Of a stretch of 64,000 nucleotides of DNA, positions 10,447 to 22,460 are shown piece after piece; the first letter of the stretch is position 1; every line of letters starts with the position of its first letter. Source of the DNA: Humulus lupulus (Eukaryota; Streptophyta; Magnoliopsida; Rosales; Cannabaceae); NCBI RefSeq assembly GCF_963169125.1, contig NC_084799.1, forward strand, positions 65,022,643 to 65,086,642. The letters run 5' to 3'. Under the pieces are notes generated by a model. That model made no database searches. It saw only the letters and a program-made list of their open reading frames with translations, and was not told where the DNA came from. Both the position numbers and the translations under genes were made by a program.

Positions 10447-12535
10447 TGTTAGGAACAGTTCCTAGTGCGCATCGGAATTTGCGGTAATGGTAGTATTGTA
10501 TACAACAATTTTTTTTTCATATAAACAACTTTATATGAGGATCCTTTAATATGAAATATGTTAATCAATATATAATATGTATATGTAAAAAATAATACAA
10601 AATGATTTACCTCTTGTAGCCTATCAAGAATCCTTGAATCTTTTCATACATATTTTGATCTTCGTATCCTCACTAGAGTACTCACACCTAGATCTTCCAA
10701 GATGTTCTATACACCTCAAGATGTGGTTGGGCACATAGAGAACAAGAATCAATTTTGTGAATAAAAAATATTCTCAACATATGAGACTCTTGATTTTAGG
10801 CTAGAGAGAAAGATTTTTCTTTTTGTGTGAACAAAATGATAGTTTTTTTTCTCTGTAAAAACTTGTTGTTTCTGTTTTCTATCATATAGAGTATATAGAC
10901 ATTATTATCATAATAATAATAATAAAATTAATCATCTTTAATAATAATAATAATAAAAGAAAAATTCTTACATTCCATTTTAAAACCCCCTTTAAAATGT
11001 TTTATTTATTAATTAAATAAAATAATAATAAAAAATCAATAACTGATCACCATCAGTAGTACTACATGAATAGAGCAGTCCAAGCTCTATGCGTGTGGCA
11101 CTATCCGTGAAATATGAGATTTGATTTTTCATGTGTTTTTATTTTAATTAATTAATAATTAGATATTCAAATAAGGTATCATCTTTTTAAGGAAAAGATA
11201 ACAACTTAAATTTCAAAAATTCAAAATCCAAAATTCAAAATTTGAATTTTCATTATCATCTTATTATTAATTCAATAAATATAATGATCAAATCCAATTT
11301 TGACTATCCATATTTATCCCTTTCACACGTAAATAAAATAATTGATTAGAAGCAATTTCTTTTATTCCTACACAGTTTCGAAAATTGCACAAATTCAATA
11401 ATAAATTGTGCAACTTAAATTATCACATAATTGCACATTTATCCTAAAGAATTAATATTCTCTCAAAGAGCCCATTCACAGTATTGAACCTTGTATCAAC
11501 TCCTACCTTGATTAGTGTTGATAGTCACCCCAGGACCTAAGGACCAATAATTCCAAGCTCCAATAAATAAGAGATTATTAACAAAAACTCTTTGATTCAA
11601 TAATCATATTTATTAATCTCATGATTATTCCATTATAAATATGAGACTGTACTCTTGAGAATTAAAGACATATATTTACTGAGTACTTTATTGTAACCAT
11701 AAAGTGTCCATTGATATAATCATTACATACAAATTACTCCTCTATTGTTGATTTATAATTAAGTGGGAATAAAATTACCGTTTTACCCTTTTAATTTTAT
11801 CTTGAGTCCTAGTGTACCATTGACTTTACTAGTGAAGGTTAATTCATAATCTGATTATGAATTTGACGTCAATAATCTTTTCAGTTCCAAAAGCCAACCC
11901 AATAGGGAACCATTATTCAATCTATAAGAAGGTATAGATTCCATATCTATTAAGCTATGTTCCCATCCATATACATCATTGAGTCCCCAAAACAATAGTT
12001 CTTAGCCTGATCATTCTGACAAACTGTAATGCATGAATCAAAGGATCAAATGACATATATAGGAGTTCATAGTAACTTCAGGATTATGATCAGTTTGTAT
12101 ATGATCTTCAGTTGATGTGTTTTGTAACACTAAGAAATGATATTTAAACGAGTATTATTAAATCACATCTGGTCTAGTTCTACATACTCTCAGCATGCAA
12201 AGTATCTCCACTAACGTGTCCTACTACACTAGTAACTCAGATCTAGGTCAGATGTATTCATAATACTAGTGGACCGTACTGGCAGTAATTAATCTAAAGA
12301 TTCCATAACTTTATTTTACTACGAACTATTTAAGTTCATTATCTCAATCTCGATCCTCTCATACCAATATGAGATTGAGACCACATAGATGAACTTGGGA
12401 ATTTTTGGATATTTACTTAATATTATTAACAATAATATAGTACATAAGCTACATATATACAATAATTCAACTCATTCATTTATTTCATTAGAACTATTAT
12501 CAACTACAACTGCTTTAAGGGCACAATTACCAACA
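10447..12535 (-). mobile_element. Copia B LTR shared between a PBS and a PPT
   Basis: The LTR reads TGTTGGTAATTGTGCC at 12535 going down to CCTAACA at 10447. On its low side it abuts a PBS (10430-10446) and gag. On its high side it abuts a PPT (12536-12546) and the end of pol. It is thus 3' LTR to one internal region and 5' LTR to another. The same family makes the solo LTR at 55906-58640; shared phrases include TAGCCTGATCATTCTGACAAAC and CTTCAGGATTATGATCA. Confidence 0.8.
10915..10962. repeat. (ATA)n microsatellite tracts
   Basis: Two runs of AATAAT/TAATAA repeats, interrupted by AAATTAATCATCTT, within the copia B LTR. Confidence 0.8.
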
Positions 12536-12546
12536 ATTTCTCACTT
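12536..12546 (-). promoter_or_regulatory. Copia B polypurine tract
   Basis: The minus strand reads AAGTGAGAAAT immediately before the LTR start TGTTGG. It is the equivalent of AAGTGGGAGAT in copia A. Confidence 0.7.
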
Positions 12547-12978
12547 GCACTAAAGAAAATGAGGCATTTCCCTCAACCCCATGCTACTTAGATGACCCTG
12601 AAAAGATTCAATAGATATAGCCTTTGGGAATGGATATGCAAGATTATATTAAGAGGAAATCCTTAAGACATCAACATCTCCTTGGTTGACTATCTCTCGG
12701 ATCAAGTGATATTTCCTCTCAATGTGCTTTCCTCTCTTGTGATTTTTGGGTTCCTTTGAATTTGCTACCGCCCCACTATTATCACAGCATAGAACTAGTG
12801 GCTAGTCCATGCTTGGAAGAACTTCCATATCAATATAGAACTTCTTGTGCCACACAACCTCTTTAGCTGCTTCACAAGTTGCTATGTATTTTGCTTCCAT
12901 GGTGGAGTTTAAAATATTGGATTGTTTAATACTTCTCCAAACAACAGAACCTCCTTCGAGTGTGAAAACTGATCCAGA
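12547..12978 (-). pseudogene. Copia B: RNase H C-terminal fragment
   Basis: The minus strand reads, with stops, VVWRSIKQSN, STMEAKYIA (the copia RNase H S-T-x-E-A-x-Y motif), CCDNSGAVANSKEP and REIVNQGDVDV, ending just before the PPT. This is the end of copia pol. It is cut at 12978 by an inserted LTR and the rest of pol does not resume beyond it. Confidence 0.75.
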
Positions 12979-13990
12979 TGTTTGTTGGGAAAACTTATAC
13001 AGGATCTTTATTTATTTTCATGTAGATCTAATATTAAACAAATTAATATGAGATAACCTAGAACATGTTTCTAAAATTGAATTCAAAGAGAAAAAATGAT
13101 AAGAATACTTACAGTATACGCAGCGGAATAAAAGAGTCATTCCTTCAGTTTCTCTAACTCTTGTATCCTTTCTGTCGCAGAGTATTATCAAGAAACTGAA
13201 CCATTCTTCTAATTTCTTCACAGTCTTCCAATGTATCCTTAGAATCACCTAGACTAGAGTGAGCAATTCTCAACACATGAGATAGATACAAAGAGAAGAA
13301 GAGAAAATAACAAAGAGGCTTAGAAAATGACTTGTGTTTAGAGAGAATCTAAAACGATCTGAAAATCTGACTTGTGACTTGTCAAACTTATGTTTTGACT
13401 TGTCTCTAAGCACTCCTTTTATAGACTCAATTAGGCCATTTAATTAAATTAAAAAATCAATAAAATAATAGCAAATTTTAAGCCATAGGTTGAAATTATC
13501 ATGGGCTTTAGGCCCATGAAATTTCCCATTTGATTATAAGCCCATTGGACTTAAAATCAAGGCCTGCATTATTTTCTACTGATTTAATTAATTAAATATT
13601 ATTTAAATCCTTTATCAAATTAATTATTTATGATTTGAACCTTGATTTAAACTGATTTATATATTTAGATACCAATTTATCTTAATTAATAAATCTGCCC
13701 TAATTTCTCTTTTCTTCTCTAAATTACATAACTCTGTGAAACTATCCAAAATTGACCCGATCAACTTTGATAATTATAATTGATAATTAAATCAATTAAT
13801 TGAGACTATCTAGATGATTTTATCAAATGTACAATGGGGACCATGGGCCTATGAAATCATGCTCCAATAAGTTATCATAAATCTAACAAATAAATTTACT
13901 AACTTATTAATTCCTCGTGACTCCACTATAGACTCAGAATTGCACTCTTGATGTAATGAACCTACTACTCTAGACTTTTGGACCATTAAT
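12979..13990 (-). mobile_element. Copia-type LTR remnant
   Basis: It begins TGTTTGTTGGGAAAAC and contains a minus-strand TATA-like stretch (complement of CCTTTTATAGACTC near 13418). Near 13850-13950 it has the phrase GCTCCAATAAG..TTAATTCCTCGTGACTCC, shared with the other copia LTRs in the window. The right end is lost where gypsy LTR sequence begins, so it is a truncated LTR. Confidence 0.5.
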
Positions 13991-14034
13991 GAAAACTAAA
14001 CATACTAATCCTTAATAAAACTTACATTGTGAAA

Positions 14035-15859
14035 ATACCATAACTTTATTAGGAAACTTGTAAAAAAAAAAAGAGTTACTTACATAAAATATCAAGTAGG
14101 ATATGGGATCCCATTGTTTTAAAAACAAAACATAATTTAAAATAAAAAGGAGTTACATAACAAGTGCGGAAAAATACATGTAAAACCATAAAAACAAGAC
14201 TACATCCTCGAAAATCAAACTCTCGACTCCTTGAATCCATTCATCACTGATACACAATCCCCAAGAATCCACGAACCTTACCGCCACTATAGCTATTTTC
14301 CTGCACATATAAACAAAAAGGAATGAGCCTAATGCCCAGCAAGGAAAATCTACCACATAGTTCATATACATAGATTTCATAAGAAACATAAAAACATAAC
14401 ATAACATACATTACACTTATATCATACACATACTATAATGGCCATTATTACTTGGGGTCCCATAGACTAAACAAGTCATATGCCCATGAGATTAGTGGGG
14501 TCCTACTAGCTAAGCAAGTCATATGCCCATAATCTATTTGGGGTCTTGTTAATCATATGGGTCATATGCCCAAGCCTACAAACATACATATCATAACACT
14601 TATCATAACATAAGAAACATAAGATAACATATAAAACATATAACATATGAATTTCTATCCTATTTTCCTTACCAAAATACCGGGATAAGAGGACAGAGGT
14701 GGGACTTTGGAACACTCCTAAGAACCATTAAAAAGAGTGAGTATAGAGAAGAAGAGAATTGAAAGGAATGGAAGGACTAAACCATTGAGAAAAATACTTA
14801 TCAAAACCTTTTTGCTCAAGAACTTATATTTCCTAACCAAAATAAAGATTAAGGTTAGAGGCTGAGTAGAAGACTATGAGAACTTAAAATAAAATAATAC
14901 CAATGAACTAAGGTGTAGAAATACCTTGAAGACTTGTAGACCAATCTAAACCTCGAACCGAAATACTATGAAACCTTATTTCCCCAAGTGTTTGATAAGC
15001 TTATGATTTCCCCACCCAAGTGTTTACACTCTCACACTCACCTAGCAACTTGCAGCCTCTGAACTTAGAGTAAAAGGTGAATAATGGCTGGGTACTGGGT
15101 CCTATTTATAGAGTTTAGGAATGAAAGGATCTTAATTTAACTTGAATAAAAATAATGGCTTATTAAGTGAAAATAATTTGAATAATCGTTCAGTAGAGGC
15201 TGAAGACTCGTTCAAAAAGGTGCTGGAGTTATCAAAAAGTTGAATGGCTGAATGGAAAACAAATTCAAAAACTTTCCAAAATAAGCTGAAGGAGGCGATA
15301 TATCGCCCCCTGTAGGCGATATATCGCCTAGGCCAGTATGCCCGAGGCAGTCGTGCATCGTTTCGTGTTTTCCGTATCTACGTGCTGCGATATATCGCCC
15401 CCTATAGCTGCGATATATCGGCATTCGCTGATTATTTAAACACGAAATTACACATTTTTAGCTTAATTCAAATTGAGTAAACAGCCTTGACTAAGCCCTT
15501 AAACATATTCAAAGCTGCTAACTGACCTTAGAGCATTCAAACTTTACCCTTATTAAATTTAATCCTCAAAATACTTAATCCTTAATCACCCATTCATAAC
15601 ATGTGCTTAAAATCCTATTGGTTCTTATCTAAACCTTATAGTATAATAAATATTATCCTCAATATCAGTCATATTAATCAAACCTTAAGTTAAAATTAAT
15701 ATTCTTAAACTATAGGTTAAACTTAGAAAATCTACAAGTACTATTATGAGTGTCCAAATAAATCTCGGTCTGAACCAAAAGTCCACAGTCATAAAGATAA
15801 TACTATAAATACTATAATACTACTATCTAACTAGCTAAGTAAAGTTCTTGGACTCTACA
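14035..15859 (-). mobile_element. Chromovirus-type gypsy LTR
   Basis: The right end CTCTACA is the complement of TGTAGAG, followed on the minus strand by GTTAGATAGTAGTA, matching the start of the chromovirus LTR at 38127. TATGGGATCCCATTGTT near 14102 matches the complement of 60700-60720, and CCTAATGCCCAGCAAGGAAAA matches LTR ends elsewhere. A minus-strand TATAAATAGG lies at 15111-15120. The left end is uncertain. No internal region is attached. Confidence 0.7.
15294..15420. repeat. Four CGATATATCG palindromes in the LTR U3
   Basis: GGCGATATATCGCC occurs at 15294-15307 and 15315-15328, GCGATATATCGC at 15387-15398, and GCGATATATCGG from 15410. On the minus strand they lie about 180-300 bp upstream of the TATA box. 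Confidence 0.9.
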
Positions 15860-16737
15860 TGGTTCTTCTTTGAAAGGCCTAGAATGGCCAGATTTGCACT
15901 ATGATTTCTCAGACCTCCATGGATTCCGGAGATCATCGACTTCTAATTTTGAGTTCAATCCCTTAGTGAGTTTTGATGCCCAAAGCACAAGGAATGTAGT
16001 GGTGGTGGTCGTTTGGGTCAAGGTGGCTCAAGGCGGTCGAAAAACACTCGAAATTGTTTGGAAAACTTAGCAACTCAGCAACTTTGAAGGGCTCTAGGCG
16101 GCGGAGGGCGAAGCGTGTAGGGATTGGCTTACGGGGGTCGAAGGTCGGTGACCTTCTGCGTCTAATGGTGCGGCATGTGTCAATGGTGGACGGTGGCAGG
16201 GCGGCGGTTGGGGCCTCGTATTGATGCAGGGGGAGAGAAAGGAAAAGAGGCAGCTCCTTGTTTTCTTCTTCCTTTATGTGCTGATGAGAAACGATGCCCA
16301 AATATATCCCAATTTGAAAATGATAGAAATTTTTGTCCTTTGTTACTTAAAAGATTTTAGGACACACTTTGGGAGCCCTTAATACTCTTTTAGGACACCC
16401 AAAGTTAGCCCTTAAAAGTTACCACTCATATTATACACTTAAATTTTCTATTCAGGTTTTTAGGACCCACATATGTTTTTAGGACACTTATTGCGAGTCT
16501 TAAAATGTGTTTTTTAAGGACTCTCAATGAGTGTCCTAAAAAGTCTAAGAGCTTTTGTTAAAAAAAATCAAACTTTTAGGACACACATCAGTTTTTAGGG
16601 CTCGCACCGCGTGTCCTAAAAGAAATTCTTTAAGAACTCTTAATGAGTGTCCTAAAAATTTCAGGAGCTGTTTTTAGGGCTTGCATTTAGGTGAGTGCCC
16701 TAAAAAAGTGACCTAAAAGACTGTTTTTGTAGTAGTG
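15860..16737 (-). mobile_element. CACTA (EnSpm-type) transposon end
   Basis: The right edge reads, on the minus strand, CACTACTACAAAAACAGTC, the canonical CACTA terminus. Inward, 16350-16720 is packed with direct and inverted copies of TTTTAGGACAC / GTGTCCTAAAA, as expected of CACTA subterminal repeats. The other terminus is absent, replaced by the gypsy LTR edge at 15859. Open frames near 15870-16300 do not resemble a CACTA transposase. It sits in the copia A copy 2 LTR. Confidence 0.75.
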
Positions 16738-17140
16738 CATGTCTTATTTCAAGGCATGTCTAGCTCCCACTTGATAGTTAAATCATATCGGTCCCGTCAT
16801 ATATAATCTCTATTGTATACAATACCTTTACCAAGATGTCTGTCCACATCAGTAATCCAAATCTAGACTACTTGAATCTTGTATGCTTAGTACATTGTAC
16901 TAGTAACCATTTACTAAAGATTCCTTAATTTAATATATTATTGACTATTTTATTCATTGTATATGATCATAATTCTCTTGTACTAATACAAGATCATATC
17001 CTCATAAATTAATATGGAATTTTCTTGATATTCATATAAATTATTCAAATAATAATTATAACATTGAAATATAATAAAATTGTACTTTTATTTAAATTAA
17101 TAAAATGCCTTCATATGCTTTTAGGGTACAAATCCAAACA
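16738..17140 (-). mobile_element. Copia A copy 2: 3' LTR (truncated)
   Basis: It starts at 17140 as TGTTTGGATTTG next to the PPT and runs down to 16738, where the CACTA end cuts it. It matches 6300-6678 and 58641-58845 (TTTTATTATATTT, GATCATATACAATGAATAAAATAGTC). Confidence 0.8.
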
Positions 17141-17150
17141 ATCTCCCACT
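17141..17150 (-). promoter_or_regulatory. Copia A copy 2 polypurine tract
   Basis: The minus strand reads AGTGGGAGAT directly before the LTR start, identical to copy 3 at 55883-55892. Confidence 0.8.
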
Positions 17151-17629
17151 TTCCATCAAAGCAAGTAAGGCAGCTCCCTTAGTCTCATGTTGCGTACATG
17201 ACCCATAAATGACTTTGTAGGAATTGTCTAGCTAAATGAGTCTGCTAGGTTCTGTTCTGAGGCTAACTTCTTAACAGTCAAATCACCTTGATACACAATC
17301 TCTCCAATTAGATGGAATTTCCTTTCTATATACTTTCCTCTATTGTAGCTTCTGATCTCATTAGAGTTAGCTACTGCTCCACTGTTGTCACTGTACATAA
17401 TTAGTGGCTTCTCCATATCTGGAATTACTTCTAGATCAGTGTAAAAATTTCTAAGGCAAATCGCTTCCTTAGCTGCTTCACAAGTCACTATATACTCGGC
17501 TTCCATGGTCGAATCTACAATCATAGATTGTTTAATACTTCTCCAAACTACAGATCCTGCACCAAGACTGAACACTGACCCAGAAATCGACTTAAGACTG
17601 TCTTCGTCTAATTGGAAATTAGAATCAAT
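17151..17629 (-). pseudogene. Copia A copy 2: RNase H fragment
   Basis: The open stretch at 17228-17575 gives SVVWRSIKQSMIVDSTMEAEY (RNase H), YSDNSGAVANSNE with the catalytic Asp, and the tail ASEQNLADSFS. It matches the C-terminus of the better-preserved copy 3. The last residues before the PPT are out of frame. Upstream the frame shifts into the RT segment. Confidence 0.8.
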
Positions 17630-18469
17630 TTATCCAGTAGGGTTCAACTTACCCTTTGAATATACAAGTATATAATCTCTTGTTCTCCTAAGATACTTGA
17701 GAATGTGCTTTACTACAATCCAGTGTTCCAAACAAAGATTTGATTGATAACGACTTATAATCCTTACTTCATACCATATGTTGGGCCTAGTACACAACAT
17801 AACATACATTAGATTGCAACTGCTGAAGCATATGGATACTTTCTCATGTCCTATTTTTCCTGAGGTGTCTTTGGACATTGCTCTTTGGAAATAGTGATTC
17901 CATGTCTGGTCGGTAACTTACCTTTCTTGGAATTTTCCATAGAGAATTTTTCAAAACCTTATCTATATAATTTTCTTGAGAAAGTCCCAAGAGCTTGTTA
18001 TTCCTATCCCTTAAGATTTGGATTCCTAGAACATAGCTCGTTTTACCCAAATCTTTATTTGGAACCTTTCAGCTAACCACTTCTTCATATTTATATACAT
18101 TGTCTCTACATCGTTACCAATGAGAAGAATGTCATCCACGTAAAGAACTAAGAAAACCACCACTTTACCTTTGGCATATTTATACACACATGCTTCGTCG
18201 ACATTCTGTTTGAAGTAGTATGTTTTAATTGTCTCATCAAATGTGATATTCCAAGATCTAGATGCTTGCTTTAACCCATAAATGGATTTCAACAACTTAC
18301 ACACCTTATGATCTTCCCCATCCTTAATGAATCCTTCTGGTTGTATCATATAGAAACTTTCATCAAGATAGGCATTCAGAAAAGTTGTCTTGACGTCTAT
18401 TTTCCATATCTCATAGTCATAGGTGGGCGCTATGGATAAGAGGATGCGAATGGATTTTAGCATGGCCAC
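17630..18469 (-). pseudogene. Copia A copy 2: reverse transcriptase fragment
   Basis: The open stretch 18026-18469 reads IDVKTTFLNAYLDES, LKSIYGLKQASRSWN and VLYVDDILLIG, so the copia YVDD catalytic box is kept here. A shifted frame (17844-18050) continues KTSYVLGIQILRDRNNK, and 17630-17878 gives the connection domain (MYVMLCTRPNI, EHWIVVKHILKYLRRTRDY). At least two frameshifts separate these pieces. Confidence 0.85.
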
Positions 18470-18935
18470 AGGAGAAAATGTTTCTTCATAATCAACACCA
18501 TCTCTCTGAGTGTAACCTTTGGCTATGAGCTTTGCCTTGAAAGTCTCTACTTTCCCATCTACACCTCTTTTCTTCTTGAATATCCAATTTCACCCAATGG
18601 GTGACACATCTTCAGTCGAGTTTACAAGTTCCCATACAGAATTGGAATACAATGATTCCATTTCCTTGTTCATGGCTTCTTTCCATTTCTCATTTTTAGG
18701 ATCATTTATTGCCTCTTTGTAGGTTAATGGATCGTCATTGTTTGAACAGAAACAAGGACATGTGCCTTATGTTTGTAGCGAACACGTTGTCTCACAATCC
18801 TCCCACTACGACGTTGCATTGGGGTTTCCTTTTCAGGAACAGTTGGTTTCCTGAGTTTTTCGTTTATCATTTAATGAGGTTGAAGAAGGTGATGGAATCT
18901 TATCAGCTGTGAGTTCCTCCAAAAATACCTTGCTC
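18470..18935 (-). pseudogene. Copia A copy 2: integrase-RT linker
   Basis: The minus strand gives the linker with PLTYKEAINDPKNEKWKEAM-type sequence and QRRSGRIVRQRV-like text, matching 54180-54500 of copy 3. Several stops interrupt it. No complete frame survives. Confidence 0.65.
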
Positions 18936-19760
18936 CGAGGTTTATAGTTATTAATATAGTCGTGTTCAAGGAAGGTCACTTTTATTGAAACAAATATAAT
19001 TTGGTCCTTGGGACTAAATAAGTAACTGCCTCTTGTTTTTGGATCATAGCCCACAAAAATTCATACTTCAAACCTCGAATCAATCTTCCCTGATTTAGGT
19101 CTAAGAACATGAGCTGGACAACCCAAAATGCGAAAATGGTGCAAACTAGGTTTGTTACCATTCCAAAATTCCAATGGTGTTCTACTTATGGTCTTAGATG
19201 AGACTACATTCAAAATGTAAGTCATTGTTTGAAGTGCATATCCCCAGAATGAGAGAGAAAGTGAAGAGTAACTTAACATAGACCTGACCATGTTCAACAA
19301 TGTCCTATTCTTCTTTCTGAAACACCATTTTGCTGTGGCATTCCAAGTGTTGTGAGTTGGGATAGAATACCATGCTCCAACATGAAATATTTGAATTCCA
19401 ATTCCAAATATTCAACACCTCGATCTGATCATAGTGTTTTAAGAGTCTTACCTAATTTCTTCTCAGCCTTAGCTTTGAAGTCTTGAAACTTACCAAATGT
19501 TTCAGACTTGCTAATCATTAGGTAAATATGAGCATATCTAGAGTAATCGTCATTAAAGGTGACAAAGTACTCATATGCAACTCTATCTTCTATGTTGATT
19601 GGGCCACAGACATCGCTATGTAGAAGCTCCAAAGGTTCTTTAGCTTTATAGCATTTTGTTGAGAAATGACGTTTGGTCATTTTGCCTTCTAGACAAGACT
19701 CACAAACCGGAAGAGTTCCAACTCTTAGTTATCTCAATGGTCAATCTTTTGTTAACTGGT
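18936..19760 (-). pseudogene. Copia A copy 2: integrase fragment
   Basis: Pieces 19429-19680 (LHSDVCGPINI with the first catalytic Asp; YFVTFNDDYSRYAHIYL) and 19061-19300 (SMLSYSSLSLSFWGYAL; PLEFWNGNKPSLHHFRILGC) cover the integrase core and C-terminal part. The stretch with the second and third acidic residues falls in the frame break near 19300-19430. This copy shows where the LTR inserted in copy 1 (TTTATAGTTATT near 18942). Confidence 0.8.
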
Positions 19761-20264
19761 TTATCCTGTCTAGTCCTATATGACCAAGTCTAAGATGCCA
19801 AATATATGTGTCATCTTCATTTGAAACTTTTAATCTTTTGTTTCCCTTTGATTTAGCAATCATTCATTTTATGAAATCATTAAAGTCTGAACTTTTAATT
19901 GCATGTCTAAAGAAAATTTAAGAATAATCAAGTTAAAAAATATATTCTAAAGTCAACACATGCAATAAAATCAAATTTAGAATATTAAAAGAAATAAACC
20001 AAAAAGAATTGTTCAAAACAATAAAATAATTTTCTTTTAATAAAACTAAAGAACTATAAAACAAACAAACTTTCTTTAAGGATTTCTTGAACTAGATGCT
20101 TTCTCTATCCTATTTCTAGTCTTTTTATCTCCATTGGCAAGTTACTCTTGATTGCTCAAGTGTCTATAAAGAAGAACAAAAATATGATTAGTGGTTTCTA
20201 AATCCGAGATTCAAAATGACATATTATAATCCATTATTAAGCTTAAGGTAAAGGCAAATCATAT
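19761..20264 (-). pseudogene. Copia A copy 2: decayed protease/gag C-terminal region
   Basis: It opens with pre-integrase text (complement of GGTTTATCCTGTCTAG..GACCAAGTCTAAGATGCC, i.e. a LGH.GLDRI-like H-motif region) and then becomes AT-rich without a clear DTGA protease motif or zinc knuckle. It aligns with 4860-5548 of copy 1, so the loss is shared by both copies. Confidence 0.5.
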
Positions 20265-20540
20265 TTACCTTTTTCGCGAATGTGGTCTTGTCTGTATATC
20301 CTCATAGACAGCATTCCATATATCATGAGCGTATTCAATTTCTTCAACCTTTTTCCTTAGCTTTTCTTCCATGGTGCTAAGAATATAAAATCTTGCCATG
20401 TGATTTGATGCATGACAGGGCACATAATGGGAAAGCAATTGGGTGGCAGCATTTTTATGACTAAAAAAAAAATACAACACTATTACTATTTGAAAAATAT
20501 CAATAATTTGAAAAGTAAATATGATGCATGAATGCAACAA
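20265..20540 (-). pseudogene. Copia A copy 2: gag fragment
   Basis: The open stretch contains AATQLLSHYVPCHASNHMARFYILSTMEEKLRKKVEEIEYAHDIW, the middle of a copia capsid (compare copia B NNKAKCYMLAVMNDVLRKKFETIETSFEIW). The N-terminal hydrophobic lead is probably leader sequence read through. Gag is incomplete at both ends. Confidence 0.65.
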
Positions 20541-22445
20541 TTAAAACACTTAAAACTTAGTATTTACTATTCCACGATAAAACTACCCAACAAATAAAGT
20601 ATCGCCTTAGGGTCGGTCAAGTTAAATTCAGATAGCTTATAAGACAATATTATCTTTATTATTTAAAACTTAAAATAACTCTTTATTTTCTCTTTTAAAA
20701 ATAAAGTATTGCTGATTTGGTCAAGATATAATTATCCATCGCAAAATCTTAATTGCATCTGTGTAGGTGTAACCCATTATTTTGGAATTCATGACTTAAC
20801 TTAGAGAGTGCTGCCTAAGGGTTGGTCAAGCCTAATATACATATTTCCTATCTTCGTAAGAAGTCAACCTTGGTATTAATATGTCTAGAAGCCTTTCTTA
20901 TGGGGGTGAAAACAAAGCTGCCTCGATGCCTTATTCATATTTCACCGTGTTGTACTAATAATGGAGACCATATGTCACATTGAGATGTTCACCTTCTCCC
21001 ACTTAATATTATTAAAACTAATCAATTAATTCTAAATCAATTACTAATTTATTGACAACCCTATGAATGTAATTAATTATAAAATACATTTAATTATAAA
21101 AGAGTATGTTTCTACAATTAACGTGATCTAGATAATTAAATGTATTTTATAATTAATTACATTACATTCATCTCACTTTACTAAAACACTTTTTAAATAA
21201 AATTTGTTATCTTAAGGCCTATAATAACTATTGCATTTATTATGCTGATATTTACCAAGTTTTAACTAAATTAAGACTTAGCAGTTTACATGAAATTGAT
21301 TTCTCCAAAACAATTCATATAAACACTAAAGACAATCCCAGATTATCATGTTTCTAAAAGATGCATGATTAATCAAAATTGTGTGGGATTTCATGGATGG
21401 CATGTAATTGACTAAGGCATGATCATGTTATCAATCAAACATTAATTTACATTTATTTAAATAAATACAATTAATAAATAAACTATAAATGATGAACCAG
21501 GTACTATTGGGTATTTCTAAATTTACAACCCTTTGAAAAATAATTAATAAAATTATAAAATGGTCTTTAGCAGTTTGCAAAACTCTAAGAATGATTATAT
21601 TCTCATACTCGCCCATCTTATAATTCTTAGGAATTTATTAAGCCCGAATAATTAATTAGAAACTAATTTTTTAATTAATTTACTTAATTAAATAACATTT
21701 TTTGTTATCTTTTTAATTTAGTTGAATTTAAAAAATTAAGAGGATCAAATTCAAATAATTATTTTAACATAAGATAAGATCTTAACCAATGAAAAGATAT
21801 TTTATTTTTCTAACAAAAATAAAATAAGATAATTAATTTTTCAAATTCAAACAATTTATAAAATCATTTAAATAAAAGATAATTAGCACAAAAATAAGAT
21901 ATATTGGTTGGGCACCAAGATTGGTGACCTAGGGTTAGGACCATCGCATGGAGATGAGCCTACAAGGGCTCGGCTAGAATTAGTCGTAGGTGGGTGGGCA
22001 CGCTAGGTGCACAGGCACAACACTAGGGGCGCATAGGTGCATGGCGCGCAGGTCCACCAGGCGCAGGGACGCACGACAGGCTTATACCAGACGTAGGGGG
22101 CACAGGGCTCTCAATTCAGGCACAAGTGGCATACGTGGCAGGGGTCTTGGGCCACTGGCTTTGGCTGGTTGCTCGGGTACCTCATCTAGTTCTTTTTCTT
22201 CTCTCGTGACTAGAATTTTTATATTTAAATTTCTAAAAATAAAATTACAAAATCCTATGCCCTTTTATGGCTTACAAAAGATCTATAAATTTAAATTTCT
22301 AACCCAATATCACCATATAATTAACGATCCATCATTTAACCATACATTCAAAAAGCATATCCACCCATTCAATATATATATATATATATCAACATACATA
22401 TAAAAAATGCAAGAAACCCGCACAACATTTAATATGTATATAGAC
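20541..22445 (-). mobile_element. Copia A copy 2: long 5' leader
   Basis: About 1.9 kb between the PBS and gag with no recognisable coding sequence. It is homologous in patches to 5781-6009 and 8737-10429. It contains a large inverted repeat (21063-21171), a GC-rich block (about 21920-22190) and an (AT)n tract at 22373-22388. Confidence 0.6.
21063..21171. repeat. 35-bp inverted repeat
   Basis: The left arm starts ATGAATGTAATTAATTATAA (21063-21097). The right arm (21132-21171) is its reverse complement apart from a 5-bp extra ATTAC near the outer end. The spacer is about 34 bp. It could form a long hairpin in the leader RNA. Confidence 0.8.
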
Positions 22446-22460
22446 TGCTCTGGTACCAAT
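22446..22460 (-). promoter_or_regulatory. Copia A copy 2 primer-binding site
   Basis: The minus strand reads ATTGGTACCAGAGCAG, the copia PBS pattern. It marks the original 5' LTR edge at 22461. Confidence 0.75.

Noticed and set aside
15870..16360. Possible host or transposase exon in the CACTA fragment
   Set aside because: Frames on both strands are short, show no transposase motif and do not extend.
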